Positions 33,859 through 41,884 of a stretch of 64,000 nt of DNA are shown one piece after another (the first letter of the stretch is position 1; every line of letters starts with the position of its first letter). The stretch comes from Clostridium_AM sp900759715. GTDB lineage: Bacteria > Bacillota > Clostridia > Clostridiales > Clostridiaceae. The notes under the pieces were generated by a model. That model saw only the letters and a program-made list of their open reading frames with translations, had not been told where the DNA came from and made no database searches. Where the stretch lies: NCBI GenBank assembly GCA_900759715.1, contig CAAEXF010000131.1:62001-126000 (forward strand), given 5' to 3'. The position numbers and the translations under genes are program-made.

Positions 33859-34635
33859 ATGAAAAGAAGATTAAGAATTTTATTATTAGGTTTAGTTTTA
33901 GTTACTACAATAAGTTTCGGTAAAGCTATTGCTTCTATAAACACTATGCAAACTAATAAATCAAACATAAAGGTGACAAAAGGAAATGAAACGGAAAAGT
34001 TAACTGATGAAAGAGATACTTCTAGTGCTTCTAAAGATTCTGTAGCTGTTGCTTCTTCTAAAAATCTCTCAACGAAAGGTACTTTCTTAGTAAATCGAAG
34101 CAATAAATTAGAAAAAGGCTACATACCCCAATCATTAAAGGTACCAAATGTAAGATTTATTTCCTATGCTGACCCTAAGGTAAAAAAGATGGATGAAACT
34201 GCAGCAGCAGCATTAGAAAGTTTATTTACCGCTGCAAGAAAAGATGGAGTAACTCTTCTTGCTGTGTCTGGTTATAGGGATTATTCCTATCAGCAAAGGC
34301 TTTATAATAACAAAGTGTCTGCTGTTGGCCGCAAGGAAGCAGATAAATATGTTGCACAACCTGGTACAAGTGAACACCAAACAGGACTAGCTATGGATGT
34401 ATTATCAACTGAATATACTTCTTTAGATGAAGGTTTTGATAAAACTCAAGCTTATAAATGGCTCGAAAGCAATTGCTATAAATACGGTTTTATAATTAGG
34501 TATCCAAAAGGCAAGGAAAATATTACTGGATATAATTATGAACCTTGGCATTTAAGATATGTAGGTATTTCTGAAGCTACCGAAATATCACAAAAACATA
34601 TTACGTTGGAAGAATATCTGAATAAAGTGAGATAA
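33859..34635 (+). CDS. D-alanyl-D-alanine carboxypeptidase, VanY/M15B family
   Basis: 258 residues from ATG 33859 (AAAGGAGTG upstream; an in-frame ATG at 33832 has none). An N-terminal membrane or signal segment (residues 6-25) and a Ser/Thr-rich linker precede the zinc peptidase domain with SEHQTGLAMDV (about residues 174-184) and EPWHLRYVG (about 235), the metal and catalytic residues of M15. It trims the terminal D-Ala of peptidoglycan outside the membrane. A paired direct repeat sits upstream and is shared with the next gene. Confidence 0.92.
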   Translation: MKRRLRILLLGLVLVTTISFGKAIASINTMQTNKSNIKVTKGNETEKLTDERDTSSASKDSVAVASSKNLSTKGTFLVNRSNKLEKGYIPQSLKVPNVRFISYADPKVKKMDETAAAALESLFTAARKDGVTLLAVSGYRDYSYQQRLYNNKVSAVGRKEADKYVAQPGTSEHQTGLAMDVLSTEYTSLDEGFDKTQAYKWLESNCYKYGFIIRYPKGKENITGYNYEPWHLRYVGISEATEISQKHITLEEYLNKVR

Positions 34636-34660
34636 AACATTCTTGATGCAATGATTTTAC

Positions 34661-34709
34661 AACTTTGAAACAAGTAATATACAATTTTGATACTCTCAAA
34701 GGTTAATAT
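34661..34709 (+). promoter_or_regulatory. Direct-repeat activator site and -10 of the phosphodiester-glycosidase operon
   Basis: AACTTTGAAAC (34661-34671) and AATTTTGATAC (34683-34693), 22 bp apart, are followed after ten bases by TAATAT (34704-34709). The geometry is identical to 33781-33829, as expected of two promoters bound by one OmpR/PhoB-type activator. Confidence 0.78.
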
Positions 34710-34738
34710 TGTCTTATTAATCAAAGGGAGGCTATAAA

Positions 34739-35764
34739 ATGAAAACAAAACTAACAAAAGATGATAAAACAAATAAAGCAAGCCTTTTTAAAAAGCTTGC
34801 TTTATTTTTAATATTGGAAATTATATTTACGGCTGTTACATTCCCTTTTTATGCTTTCTATGGTCCATTTAAAAAAGTAAGAAATAGTATAGTAGGATTA
34901 TCTATGGCTACAGGAAATCATTCCTATATTGCTAAGGCCTTTTTTAGTGATTCTGATATTAAAAAAATAATTCAGGAAAATAATGATGAATTAAATTCAA
35001 CTCAGCCAGACTATGATGTTTCAAAGGGAGAAAAGATTAAATTAAAAAATACTGATAGTTCTATACAAAGATTAGATATAAATACAAGCAAATTTGATGG
35101 TATTGCCTTAATAGTAAAGGATCCTTTAAAGGTGAAGGTTGGATACTCTTCAAAACTTGGACGTACAGGTGAGACTGTATCCGAAATGGCTAAACATTAT
35201 AATGCTCTTGCTGCAATAAACGGAGGCGGATTTTTAGATGTGTCTCCAAATGGTCAAACAGGCGGTACAGGTGGAATACCTAGCGGCATTATGATTTCTA
35301 AAGGTAATGTAATGTATCCCAAAGAAAAAGAGAACTATGATATTAAAGAAAGCTGTGTTTTTGGCATAGATAGTAAAGGTCATATGTACGTAGGACCAGC
35401 TACCACAAAGGATCTTATAAATAAGAATATACAAGAGGCTATATCCTTTTCACCAACACTTATTGTTGATGGTGAGCCCTTTATTTCAGAAAACTCTCTA
35501 GGTGGCATGAATCCTAGAACAGCCATAGGACAGAGAAAGGACGGCAGTATAATATTACTCACCATTGATGGAAGACAAGGTCTAAAGCTAGGGGCTACGC
35601 TAAAGGATGTACAAAATATTATGATTAAGCTTGATGCTGTAAATGCAATGTGCCTTGATGGAGGTGGCTCTACAACTATGTACTATAATAATGAAATAAT
35701 AAATAATCCTTCAAGCATTACTGGAGAAAGAGCTGTACCTAACATAGTATACGTTGAGCCTTAA
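34739..35764 (+). CDS. Phosphodiester glycosidase (NAGPA-domain) exported protein
   Basis: 341 residues. One N-terminal membrane anchor (about 18-42), then a NAGPA-type domain with AAINGGGFLD, NPRTAIGQRKDGSIILLTIDG and NAMCLDGGGSTTMYYN, the calcium/catalytic loops of the family. Bacterial members cleave phosphodiester-linked sugars of the envelope or spore. AAAGGGAGG precedes the ATG. It begins a run of genes that ends with a two-component pair, so a cell-wall role is likely. Confidence 0.9.
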   Translation: MKTKLTKDDKTNKASLFKKLALFLILEIIFTAVTFPFYAFYGPFKKVRNSIVGLSMATGNHSYIAKAFFSDSDIKKIIQENNDELNSTQPDYDVSKGEKIKLKNTDSSIQRLDINTSKFDGIALIVKDPLKVKVGYSSKLGRTGETVSEMAKHYNALAAINGGGFLDVSPNGQTGGTGGIPSGIMISKGNVMYPKEKENYDIKESCVFGIDSKGHMYVGPATTKDLINKNIQEAISFSPTLIVDGEPFISENSLGGMNPRTAIGQRKDGSIILLTIDGRQGLKLGATLKDVQNIMIKLDAVNAMCLDGGGSTTMYYNNEIINNPSSITGERAVPNIVYVEP

Positions 35765-35775
35765 GGAGAAAGATT

Positions 35776-36846
35776 ATGAGAAAAATTATGAAGAAACCTA
35801 TTATATTATTTTTAAGTGCAATATTATCATTTTTAATACAAACTATGATATTGTGTTATCTAAATAACTTTTATTTTACAAACGATACACAACTTACCTT
35901 TAAAGAAGTAAACTTAAAGCCTGTTGCACCAGCTAACTTAGAGATTAAACTTGAACCTGATGCTAAAAATATTATCTTGTCATCCAGCGGGAAATATTGC
36001 TCCTATTATTCAGAAAAAAAATTAAGTATAATTAATTTGGTTGATGGAAGCAAAAATTCATTAGATTTAGACAAAGATTTAAAAAATTATTATTTCAAAT
36101 GGCATAACACTGAAGATAAAATGATTATCTCTGAAAAGACAGTAGAAAATAATAAAGCAGGTGTGAAAATATATACCTATAACCCTAAAAATAACTCTAA
36201 ACAAGAAGCTTTAAACTATAACAACGAAAGTGAAATTTACAAATTACCAACATCAAATGCAGTTGTATCTGGAATTGACTTAAATACAATGAATACTATT
36301 ATGTATCTTAAAGTTTCAAATTCTAAAGCTTCATCTTCTCTTCAAAGACTTGATATATCAGAAGGCATGAACCAACTTGACATTAACACAAACAAAGTAG
36401 GAAACTTTTTTGTTATAAAACAAAAGGATGAGATAATATATGAAAATCTTCAAGACAATAAAATATATATAACGGATAAATCTAAAAATACAGAAATAAA
36501 GGTTCCTGGCTATGAAAACCTTAAGCTTCTCTATGTTGATAAAAGTGATACTGCTTTTATTGGAGAAGTACAAAATAATATGATTACAAAAATCTTTAAA
36601 AAGAATTTTGATGGGGCTTCTGAGGAAAATACTTGGAGTAGTTTAAGTCTTGAAAATCCTGTTTCAGCAGAGAATTTACATATATCCAATTATGGAAAGG
36701 TATATGTAATTGATAATTTTAAAGGCACTGCCGAAAATGTTCAGGATAAAACTAAAGTAACTTTTGAAGGTAATTTTATAACTATAAATGACAGCGAAAT
36801 ACTCTCATCATATGAAGAAAAACTTATTGTAACCCCATTAAAGTAA
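35776..36846 (+). CDS. Hypothetical membrane-anchored extracellular protein
   Basis: 356 residues that I do not recognise. One hydrophobic N-terminal segment (about 8-28) anchors a domain rich in short beta stretches (IILSSSGKYCSYYSEKKLSI, YFKWHNTEDKMII), which looks like a beta-propeller, perhaps with WD/YVTN-like blades. It starts 11 bp after the glycosidase with AAGGAG. Its place between the glycosidase and the sensor kinase suggests it sits outside the membrane in the same pathway. Confidence 0.75.
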   Translation: MRKIMKKPIILFLSAILSFLIQTMILCYLNNFYFTNDTQLTFKEVNLKPVAPANLEIKLEPDAKNIILSSSGKYCSYYSEKKLSIINLVDGSKNSLDLDKDLKNYYFKWHNTEDKMIISEKTVENNKAGVKIYTYNPKNNSKQEALNYNNESEIYKLPTSNAVVSGIDLNTMNTIMYLKVSNSKASSSLQRLDISEGMNQLDINTNKVGNFFVIKQKDEIIYENLQDNKIYITDKSKNTEIKVPGYENLKLLYVDKSDTAFIGEVQNNMITKIFKKNFDGASEENTWSSLSLENPVSAENLHISNYGKVYVIDNFKGTAENVQDKTKVTFEGNFITINDSEILSSYEEKLIVTPLK

Positions 36847-36896
36847 ATCGGCAATATAAAATATATTCTAAAAACAACTAGTAGAAAGGTAAAAAA

Positions 36897-38348
36897 ATGA
36901 AGTTTTGGAAGAGGATATTTATCTACTCAATGACATTGTTTTTAATAATATTCAATGGTGCTGGAATATTTATCATAGAAAATATTCATAAAAGAAGTCT
37001 TGATAGAACTATAAAAGCTGCCATTGATGAGCATAAAGTAATAGAGGGTACGATTTATCTTAATACAGATTCAAAACAAGGTATAGAACCTGTTTCACAA
37101 AAACAGCTCAAAGATTGGTTGACTTTAGTTGTGACGGGATACATTAGCAATGATTCTATAGCTCAAGATGGCTTAGAGCTATATGATGACCATAACAACT
37201 TGCTTTTTTCTAGATTAAATCAAACTATACCTACAACTAGAGATGAAATAAATAATGCAAAGTTAAATGAACGTCTTTTTATTGTTAGGAAAATCAATAA
37301 AAAACACTATTTATTTGTTAGTTCTAAATTTGTTTTACAAAGCAATACAATCAAGCTTATACTAACAAAAGACATTGATCCTATTTACGTGGAAAGGCAA
37401 AAAAACTATAAACTTTTCTTTATGCTGGACGGGGTAGTCTTTGTTTTGCTAGCCCTTGGTATGTACTTAATTGCAAAAGGAACTACAAAGCCTATATCTA
37501 AACTAAGTGAAGCCTCTAAAGAAATAGCCTATGGGAATTATTCAAAACGAGTAAAAATCAAAAATAAAAAGGATGAGATAGGTGTTTTAGCCGAAAATTT
37601 TAATATAATGGCTCAAGCTACAGATGACACAATAGAAGAATTAAAAAATTTAAACAGTGCTAAACAGAGGTTTATTGACAGTTTAACCCACGAACTTAAA
37701 ACTCCCCTTACTTCTATAATTGGATATTCAGACTTGCTAATAAAGGGGAATATAAATGAAGATATTAGGTTCACAGCCTTAAATTATATTAATTCTGAAT
37801 CTAAAAGACTAGAAAGTCTTAATTCTACTCTATTAAAGCTTATACTAATTAAGCAAGAAAACCTAAGTGTTGAAAATCTATCTTTAAAAGAGTGTGTTAA
37901 AAACGCTTATACTAGCCTAAGCTATAAAATAGAAAATAAAAATTTGAAGGTTAAATTTGATATAAAAGATATTGAGATACCTGGTGATAAGCAGCTTATT
38001 GTAGTTCTTTTTATAAACATCTTAGATAATGCAATAAAAGCTTCTGAAAATGATGGAATTATTGAAATCAAAGGTGACTTCTTGGAAAATTCCTCTACCT
38101 ATCAATTAACCTTTAAAGATTATGGTGTTGGCATACCTAAGGAAGACTTAAATAAAATTAAAGAGCCTTTTTATATGGTAGATAAGGCTAGAGATAGAGC
38201 TAAAAGCGGAGTTGGTTTAGGACTAGCTATATGTGAGGAAATATGTAATGCACACAACTTAGAGCTATCTATCAATAGTGAGTCTGATAAAGGTACAGAA
38301 GTGTCTATAAGTTTTTTAAAGGAGGTTAAAGGTATAAATGACCTTTAA
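36897..38348 (+). CDS. Membrane sensor histidine kinase with HAMP domain
   Basis: 483 residues: membrane segment 1 (about 8-28), extracellular sensor (about 30-175), membrane segment 2 (FFMLDGVVFVLLALGMYLIA), HAMP, HisKA with phospho-His in DSLTHELKTPLTSIIGYS (about 263-280) and HATPase (NILDNAIKAS, GVGLGLAICEE). The partner is most likely the response regulator at 39083, from which it is separated by one lipoprotein gene. Confidence 0.93.
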   Translation: MKFWKRIFIYSMTLFLIIFNGAGIFIIENIHKRSLDRTIKAAIDEHKVIEGTIYLNTDSKQGIEPVSQKQLKDWLTLVVTGYISNDSIAQDGLELYDDHNNLLFSRLNQTIPTTRDEINNAKLNERLFIVRKINKKHYLFVSSKFVLQSNTIKLILTKDIDPIYVERQKNYKLFFMLDGVVFVLLALGMYLIAKGTTKPISKLSEASKEIAYGNYSKRVKIKNKKDEIGVLAENFNIMAQATDDTIEELKNLNSAKQRFIDSLTHELKTPLTSIIGYSDLLIKGNINEDIRFTALNYINSESKRLESLNSTLLKLILIKQENLSVENLSLKECVKNAYTSLSYKIENKNLKVKFDIKDIEIPGDKQLIVVLFINILDNAIKASENDGIIEIKGDFLENSSTYQLTFKDYGVGIPKEDLNKIKEPFYMVDKARDRAKSGVGLGLAICEEICNAHNLELSINSESDKGTEVSISFLKEVKGINDL

Positions 38349-38352
38349 CGGA

Positions 38353-38392
38353 TAATCAAAGCTTGTCGATGGGAATGGGCAAGCTCTGATTA
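38353..38392. other. Hairpin between kinase and lipoprotein genes
   Basis: TAATCAAAGCTTG (38353-38365) and CAAGCTCTGATTA (38380-38392) form a 13-bp stem with one mismatch and a 14-nt loop containing CGATGGGAATG. No T run follows, so it is more likely a processing or partial attenuation site than a terminator. The loop motif also occurs at 44536. Confidence 0.65.
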
Positions 38393-38424
38393 CCCATTAT
38401 TTCGACTAAGGAGAAAAATATATA

Positions 38425-39060
38425 ATGAAAAAATCATTAATAATTCTTTTTTTAATATTCTTAACAGTTGTTCCTTTAACAGGTTGTACTAAAGTTTTAA
38501 ATTACTATGAGGACAAACTTTATTCTGAAAAAACAGTTTTAGGAGATCAAGATGTTAGTGCTAAAACATCTAATGTGCTCACTAGGGAAAACGCCATAAA
38601 AAAGGCACTAGATGTATTCGATAAAGGCTTAAATATTAAAATAGATAGAACACAATTCACAGAGAATATAAGGCTTGTTAGAAATGGTGAAGTTGGTAGT
38701 TTACAGTGGCAAATAAACTGGGTTAAAGATTCTGGAAAAATGTTTTATGAATGCATTTTAGACTCATCTACTGGCAATATTGTGCGGCTCCAATGGTTTA
38801 ACAACTCAAACTTAAACCAAGATACAACAGCTAAACTATCAAATTTAGAAATTACAAATTTACTAAACCCTTTGCTTAAACAATTAGAAATTGATGTTAA
38901 TGACTATAGAATTACTCCACAATCAAGTAATGATTTAAATAACTATAGGGATATTATATTATACAATAATAAAAACCATACAAAAGAATACCGTGTAACT
39001 ATTGACTCAGTCAATAAAATAGTTGTTAGCTTTGAAAAATTAGATAAACAATTCCAATAA
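38425..39060 (+). CDS. Putative lipoprotein of the two-component cluster
   Basis: 211 residues with a lipoprotein signal (lipobox LTGC, Cys about 21). The mature part has two similar halves (ENAIKKALDVFDKGLNIKI and NLNQDTTAKLSNLEITNLL-like segments) with WQINWVKDSGKMFYECILDS, which resembles PepSY/YcdA-type extracellular folds. It may adjust the sensor kinase, since it lies between kinase and regulator. No family is certain. Confidence 0.78.
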   Translation: MKKSLIILFLIFLTVVPLTGCTKVLNYYEDKLYSEKTVLGDQDVSAKTSNVLTRENAIKKALDVFDKGLNIKIDRTQFTENIRLVRNGEVGSLQWQINWVKDSGKMFYECILDSSTGNIVRLQWFNNSNLNQDTTAKLSNLEITNLLNPLLKQLEIDVNDYRITPQSSNDLNNYRDIILYNNKNHTKEYRVTIDSVNKIVVSFEKLDKQFQ

Positions 39061-39082
39061 ATTGAACAGGAGAAAAGTAATT

Positions 39083-39736
39083 ATGAAAAAAATTCTAGTA
39101 GTAGAAGATGATAAAGCAATATGTGATCTAATATCCATAAATCTTGAGATTGTAGGATATAAAGTATATAAGGCTAATGATGGCTGCCTTGCAAAAAAGC
39201 TTGTAGAAGAAAAAAGCCTTGACCTTATTCTCCTTGATGTAATGCTTCCAAAGATTGATGGCTTTACTCTAATATCTCAAATTAGAAATAAAAACATACC
39301 CATCATATTTGTTACTGCTAAAGAATCAGTACTGGATAGAGTTAAGGGATTGCGTTTAGGTGCCGATGATTATATAGTGAAACCTTTTGAAATAATAGAA
39401 CTTATAGCTAGAATAGAAGCTGTGCTAAGAAGATATGATACATTACCGCAAAACTTCACCTTTAAAAATATAGAAGTATTTGAGGGTCAAAGAATAGTAA
39501 AGCTAGATGGTGAGTTAGTTGAATTAACTTATAAGGAATTTGACCTTTTAATGCTGTTTTTACAAAATAAAAATATTGCTCTTTCCAGAGATCAAATTCT
39601 TGAGAGGGTGTGGGGCTTTGACTATGTTGGCGAAACCAGAACTGTAGATATTCACGTTCAAAGACTTAGAGATAAGCTAAGTCTAAAAGATGATATAAAG
39701 ACAGTTTTTAAAGTTGGTTATAGACTTGAAGGCTAA
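39083..39736 (+). CDS. OmpR/PhoB-family response regulator
   Basis: 217 residues from ATG 39083 (AGGAG upstream; the longer frame from 39062 lacks one). Receiver with phospho-Asp in LDLILLDVMLPKIDGF and switch residues (VTAKES, VKPF), then the C-terminal winged helix (YKEFDLLMLFLQ, VDIHVQRLRDKL). OmpR-type dimers bind two 11-bp direct half-sites, which is what lies before 33859 and 34739, so it probably activates the VanY-like and glycosidase genes. Confidence 0.94.
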   Translation: MKKILVVEDDKAICDLISINLEIVGYKVYKANDGCLAKKLVEEKSLDLILLDVMLPKIDGFTLISQIRNKNIPIIFVTAKESVLDRVKGLRLGADDYIVKPFEIIELIARIEAVLRRYDTLPQNFTFKNIEVFEGQRIVKLDGELVELTYKEFDLLMLFLQNKNIALSRDQILERVWGFDYVGETRTVDIHVQRLRDKLSLKDDIKTVFKVGYRLEG

Positions 39737-39767
39737 AATAGAAGTAAATATATCTCATTATTTTATC

Positions 39768-39800
39768 AAAAAATAAAAAAAAGCCTTGTGTTGAGAGGCT
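39768..39800 (-). terminator. Terminator of the small minus-strand gene
   Basis: On the minus strand AGCCT (39796-39800) pairs with AGGCT (39782-39786), followed by TTTTTTTTATTTTTT. The stop codon of the 46-codon gene overlaps the stem. Confidence 0.75.
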
Positions 39801-39939
39801 ATTTCGATGATTTTCGGATTTTTCTATGTGATGGAGTATTCTTTCCAAGAGATATAGTTCTTTTTTCAAGAATATCAAGTGATTCACATAGACATTCCTC
39901 AATAACATCAGTTGTTATTAATACTGATTTCTTATTCAA
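39799..39939 (-). CDS. Small 46-residue protein of unknown function
   Basis: Reads from TTG 39939 to TAG 39799. AAGGTG lies 6 nt before the TTG, a 17-bp-spaced promoter lies 31 bp upstream (39970-39998) and a strong terminator begins at the stop codon, so a complete transcription unit surrounds it. The protein is acidic in the middle (DVIEECLCESLDILEKR, two Cys) and basic at the end (SHRKIRKSSK). I do not recognise it. It could be a small regulator of the nearby two-component system, or an antisense transcript end. Confidence 0.6.
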   Translation of the reverse strand: MNKKSVLITTDVIEECLCESLDILEKRTISLGKNTPSHRKIRKSSK

Positions 39940-39969
39940 TTTTTTCACCTTCTTTCATCTAACACTTTT

Positions 39970-39998
39970 ACTATACACCTATGATGTGAATAAATCAA
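39970..39998 (-). promoter_or_regulatory. Promoter of the small minus-strand gene
   Basis: On the minus strand TTGATT (39993-39998) and TATAGT (39970-39975) are separated by exactly 17 bp. Confidence 0.65.
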
Positions 39999-40024
39999 TT
40001 AAGATTGTGTTAAAGTTTTTAATT

Positions 40025-40048
40025 AAAAGAGCATTACTGCTCTTTTTT
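40025..40048 (+). terminator. Rightward intrinsic terminator before the second sigma-54 activator
   Basis: A perfect 9-bp stem AAAAGAGCA/TGCTCTTTT with loop TTAC is followed by TTCATTTTT. It may end transcripts arriving from the response regulator gene 290 bp upstream. Confidence 0.7.
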
Positions 40049-40178
40049 CATTTTTCACATTATAAACTTCAGAAATAATTAATTTTTAAAGTATATTATT
40101 AACAATCTTTTAGTATAATTCTATCAAGTGATTCTTAGACTCAATTGAATTTATAAATTTAGAAATAAGGTGATATTA

Positions 40179-41603
40179 TTGGGAACATTTAAAAAAATAA
40201 CCTCCGAAAAGATAGATAAATTTTTTATAAAAATAAATGATATAATTTTCAACCAAATACCAGTACCAATATGTCTCGTTAATTCGGAATGTAAAGTTGT
40301 AACTTTTAATACTTCCTTTAAGGACTGTTTCAACCTTAAACTCGAAAATGAAAAGGGTAAATTTGTAGGTGATGTAGATCCTAACGCTAGGTTTCCCGTT
40401 ATCTTAAAGACAGGAAAAGCTGAAATTGGTATAAAACATAAATTTCAAGATAAGGAGATAATCGTACATAGGATTCCTCTTCATTTTAATAATAAAATAA
40501 TTGGTGGCATTAGCATAACTATTATAGGAGATTTAAATTATATTTATAGATTAATAACGGAAAATAATCTAATAAAAAACTTAAAATCTTATAAGGATAA
40601 CCAATCTACTATCTCTCAAGTATATAAAGCTAAATATACCTTTGATGATATACTATCAAATTCTAATTGCTTAAATAATTGTAAAGAGCAAGGAAAATCT
40701 TTCGCTGAAACAGACTTGACTGTTCTAATAACTGGTGAAAGCGGTGTTGGAAAAGAACTTTTTGCCCATTCTATTCATAACTACAGCAAAAGAAAAAATA
40801 ATCCTTTTATAAGCATAAATTGTGGAGCAATACCAGAAAGTCTAATAGAGTCCGAGCTCTTTGGACATGAGGAAGGTTCCTTCACTGGAGCTTCAAAAAA
40901 TGGCAGAGTAGGAAAATTTGAATTGGCCAATACAGGTACAATCTTTTTAGATGAGATAGGAGATTTAGCACTTAAGATGCAAGTAAAACTGCTTAGAATT
41001 CTACAGGAAAAAGAGCTAGAGAGAGTAGGAAGTAATAAAATTATAAATTTAGATATAAGAGTTATAGCTGCTACAAACTGCGACCTTCAAGAAAAAGTTA
41101 ATGCTGGTACTTTCAGAAAAGACTTATTCTATAGACTTAATGTTTTAAACTTGGAAATACCTTCTCTTAGAGAAAGACCTTCAGACATATCTCTTTTAAT
41201 TAATAACTTTATAAATAACTTTTATAAAAAATACGGCATATGTGGTGAATTCACTGAAGATGCTATAAAAACATTATGTTTATACAAATGGCCTGGAAAT
41301 GTAAGAGAATTAAAAAATGTTGTAGAGAGAATGCTGGTTGTTTCTAAAGAACATTCAATTAAAGTGGATAGTATACCTAAAAACATATTAAATAGTAACC
41401 ATGAGATAGTAGATATGAATATGCATCAACTCATTAAAACTAAAACCTTCAGCTCATTAAAGAACAGTGTTTTCAAAACAGAAAAGGAACTTATAATAAA
41501 TACTCTAATAAAAAACAACTTTAATAAATCCAAAACTGCAGAGGTCTTAGGTATACCTAGAATGACCCTGTACAGAAAGTTAAAGGAAATAAATCTTAAG
41601 TAA
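40179..41603 (+). CDS. Sigma-54-dependent activator, PAS-AAA+-Fis type (regulator 2)
   Basis: 474 residues from TTG 40179 (AAGG 8 nt upstream); a GTG at 40170 lies inside the binding site. It is equal in length to the paralogue at 13981 and collinear with it: PAS (about 15-125, DPNARFPVILKTGKAEIG), AAA+ core with GESGVGKE, the loop GSFTGA (Ser in place of the usual Ala) and FLDEIGDL, and a Fis-type helix-turn-helix ending LGIPRMTLYRKL, identical to regulator 1. It converges on an M20 hydrolase/transporter operon that has a sigma-54 promoter, its likely target. Confidence 0.93.
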   Translation: MGTFKKITSEKIDKFFIKINDIIFNQIPVPICLVNSECKVVTFNTSFKDCFNLKLENEKGKFVGDVDPNARFPVILKTGKAEIGIKHKFQDKEIIVHRIPLHFNNKIIGGISITIIGDLNYIYRLITENNLIKNLKSYKDNQSTISQVYKAKYTFDDILSNSNCLNNCKEQGKSFAETDLTVLITGESGVGKELFAHSIHNYSKRKNNPFISINCGAIPESLIESELFGHEEGSFTGASKNGRVGKFELANTGTIFLDEIGDLALKMQVKLLRILQEKELERVGSNKIINLDIRVIAATNCDLQEKVNAGTFRKDLFYRLNVLNLEIPSLRERPSDISLLINNFINNFYKKYGICGEFTEDAIKTLCLYKWPGNVRELKNVVERMLVVSKEHSIKVDSIPKNILNSNHEIVDMNMHQLIKTKTFSSLKNSVFKTEKELIINTLIKNNFNKSKTAEVLGIPRMTLYRKLKEINLK

Positions 41604-41637
41604 ATTTAACACTTTGATATAGGGACGCTAACTAGAA

Positions 41638-41862
41638 GGTTAACTTATACAAAGGGATATGTTTCCAAAGCTGAAGGTAGATTTAAAAACTTTGTGTCAG
41701 TCTTAGTGAAGTGTTTTAGGACAACCTTAGATTATTCGATTGTCTGAGCAAAGCGAGTTTATCGAAGGTTCTTAGGTCGTCTAAAACACAAACTTTAGAC
41801 TGGCTAAAAGTTTTTAACGGACTGAAGCTTGGAAACATAGCCCGGGGTATAAGTTAACTTTC
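41638..41862. repeat. Long imperfect inverted repeat, a single hairpin of about 225 nt
   Basis: Left and right halves are complementary over most of their length. Outer GGTTAACTTATAC (41638-41650) with 41847-41859; TATGTTTCCAAAGCT (41658-41672) with 41826-41839; TTTAAAAACTTT (41682-41693) with about 41806-41817; AGTCTTAGTGAAGTGTTTTAG (41699-41719) with 41781-41802; centre TTCGAT/ATCGAA. It fills the gap between two convergent genes. No transposase is present. It may be a MITE-like element, a long structured RNA or a shared terminator. Confidence 0.8.
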
Positions 41863-41884
41863 GGCCTTTTAACCCTATAATTTC

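Noticed and set aside
39708..39908. 66-residue minus-strand ORF overlapping the small 46-residue gene
   Set aside because: It is in another frame, runs through the terminator and into the response regulator gene, and has no ribosome binding site.
39788..40078. 96-residue plus-strand ORF
   Set aside because: It reads through the small minus-strand gene, its promoter and a terminator hairpin; the amino-acid composition is not protein-like.
41638..41862. Insertion sequence remnant
   Set aside because: The inverted repeat has no transposase fragment inside it, and I see no flanking target duplication, so I list it only as a palindromic element.
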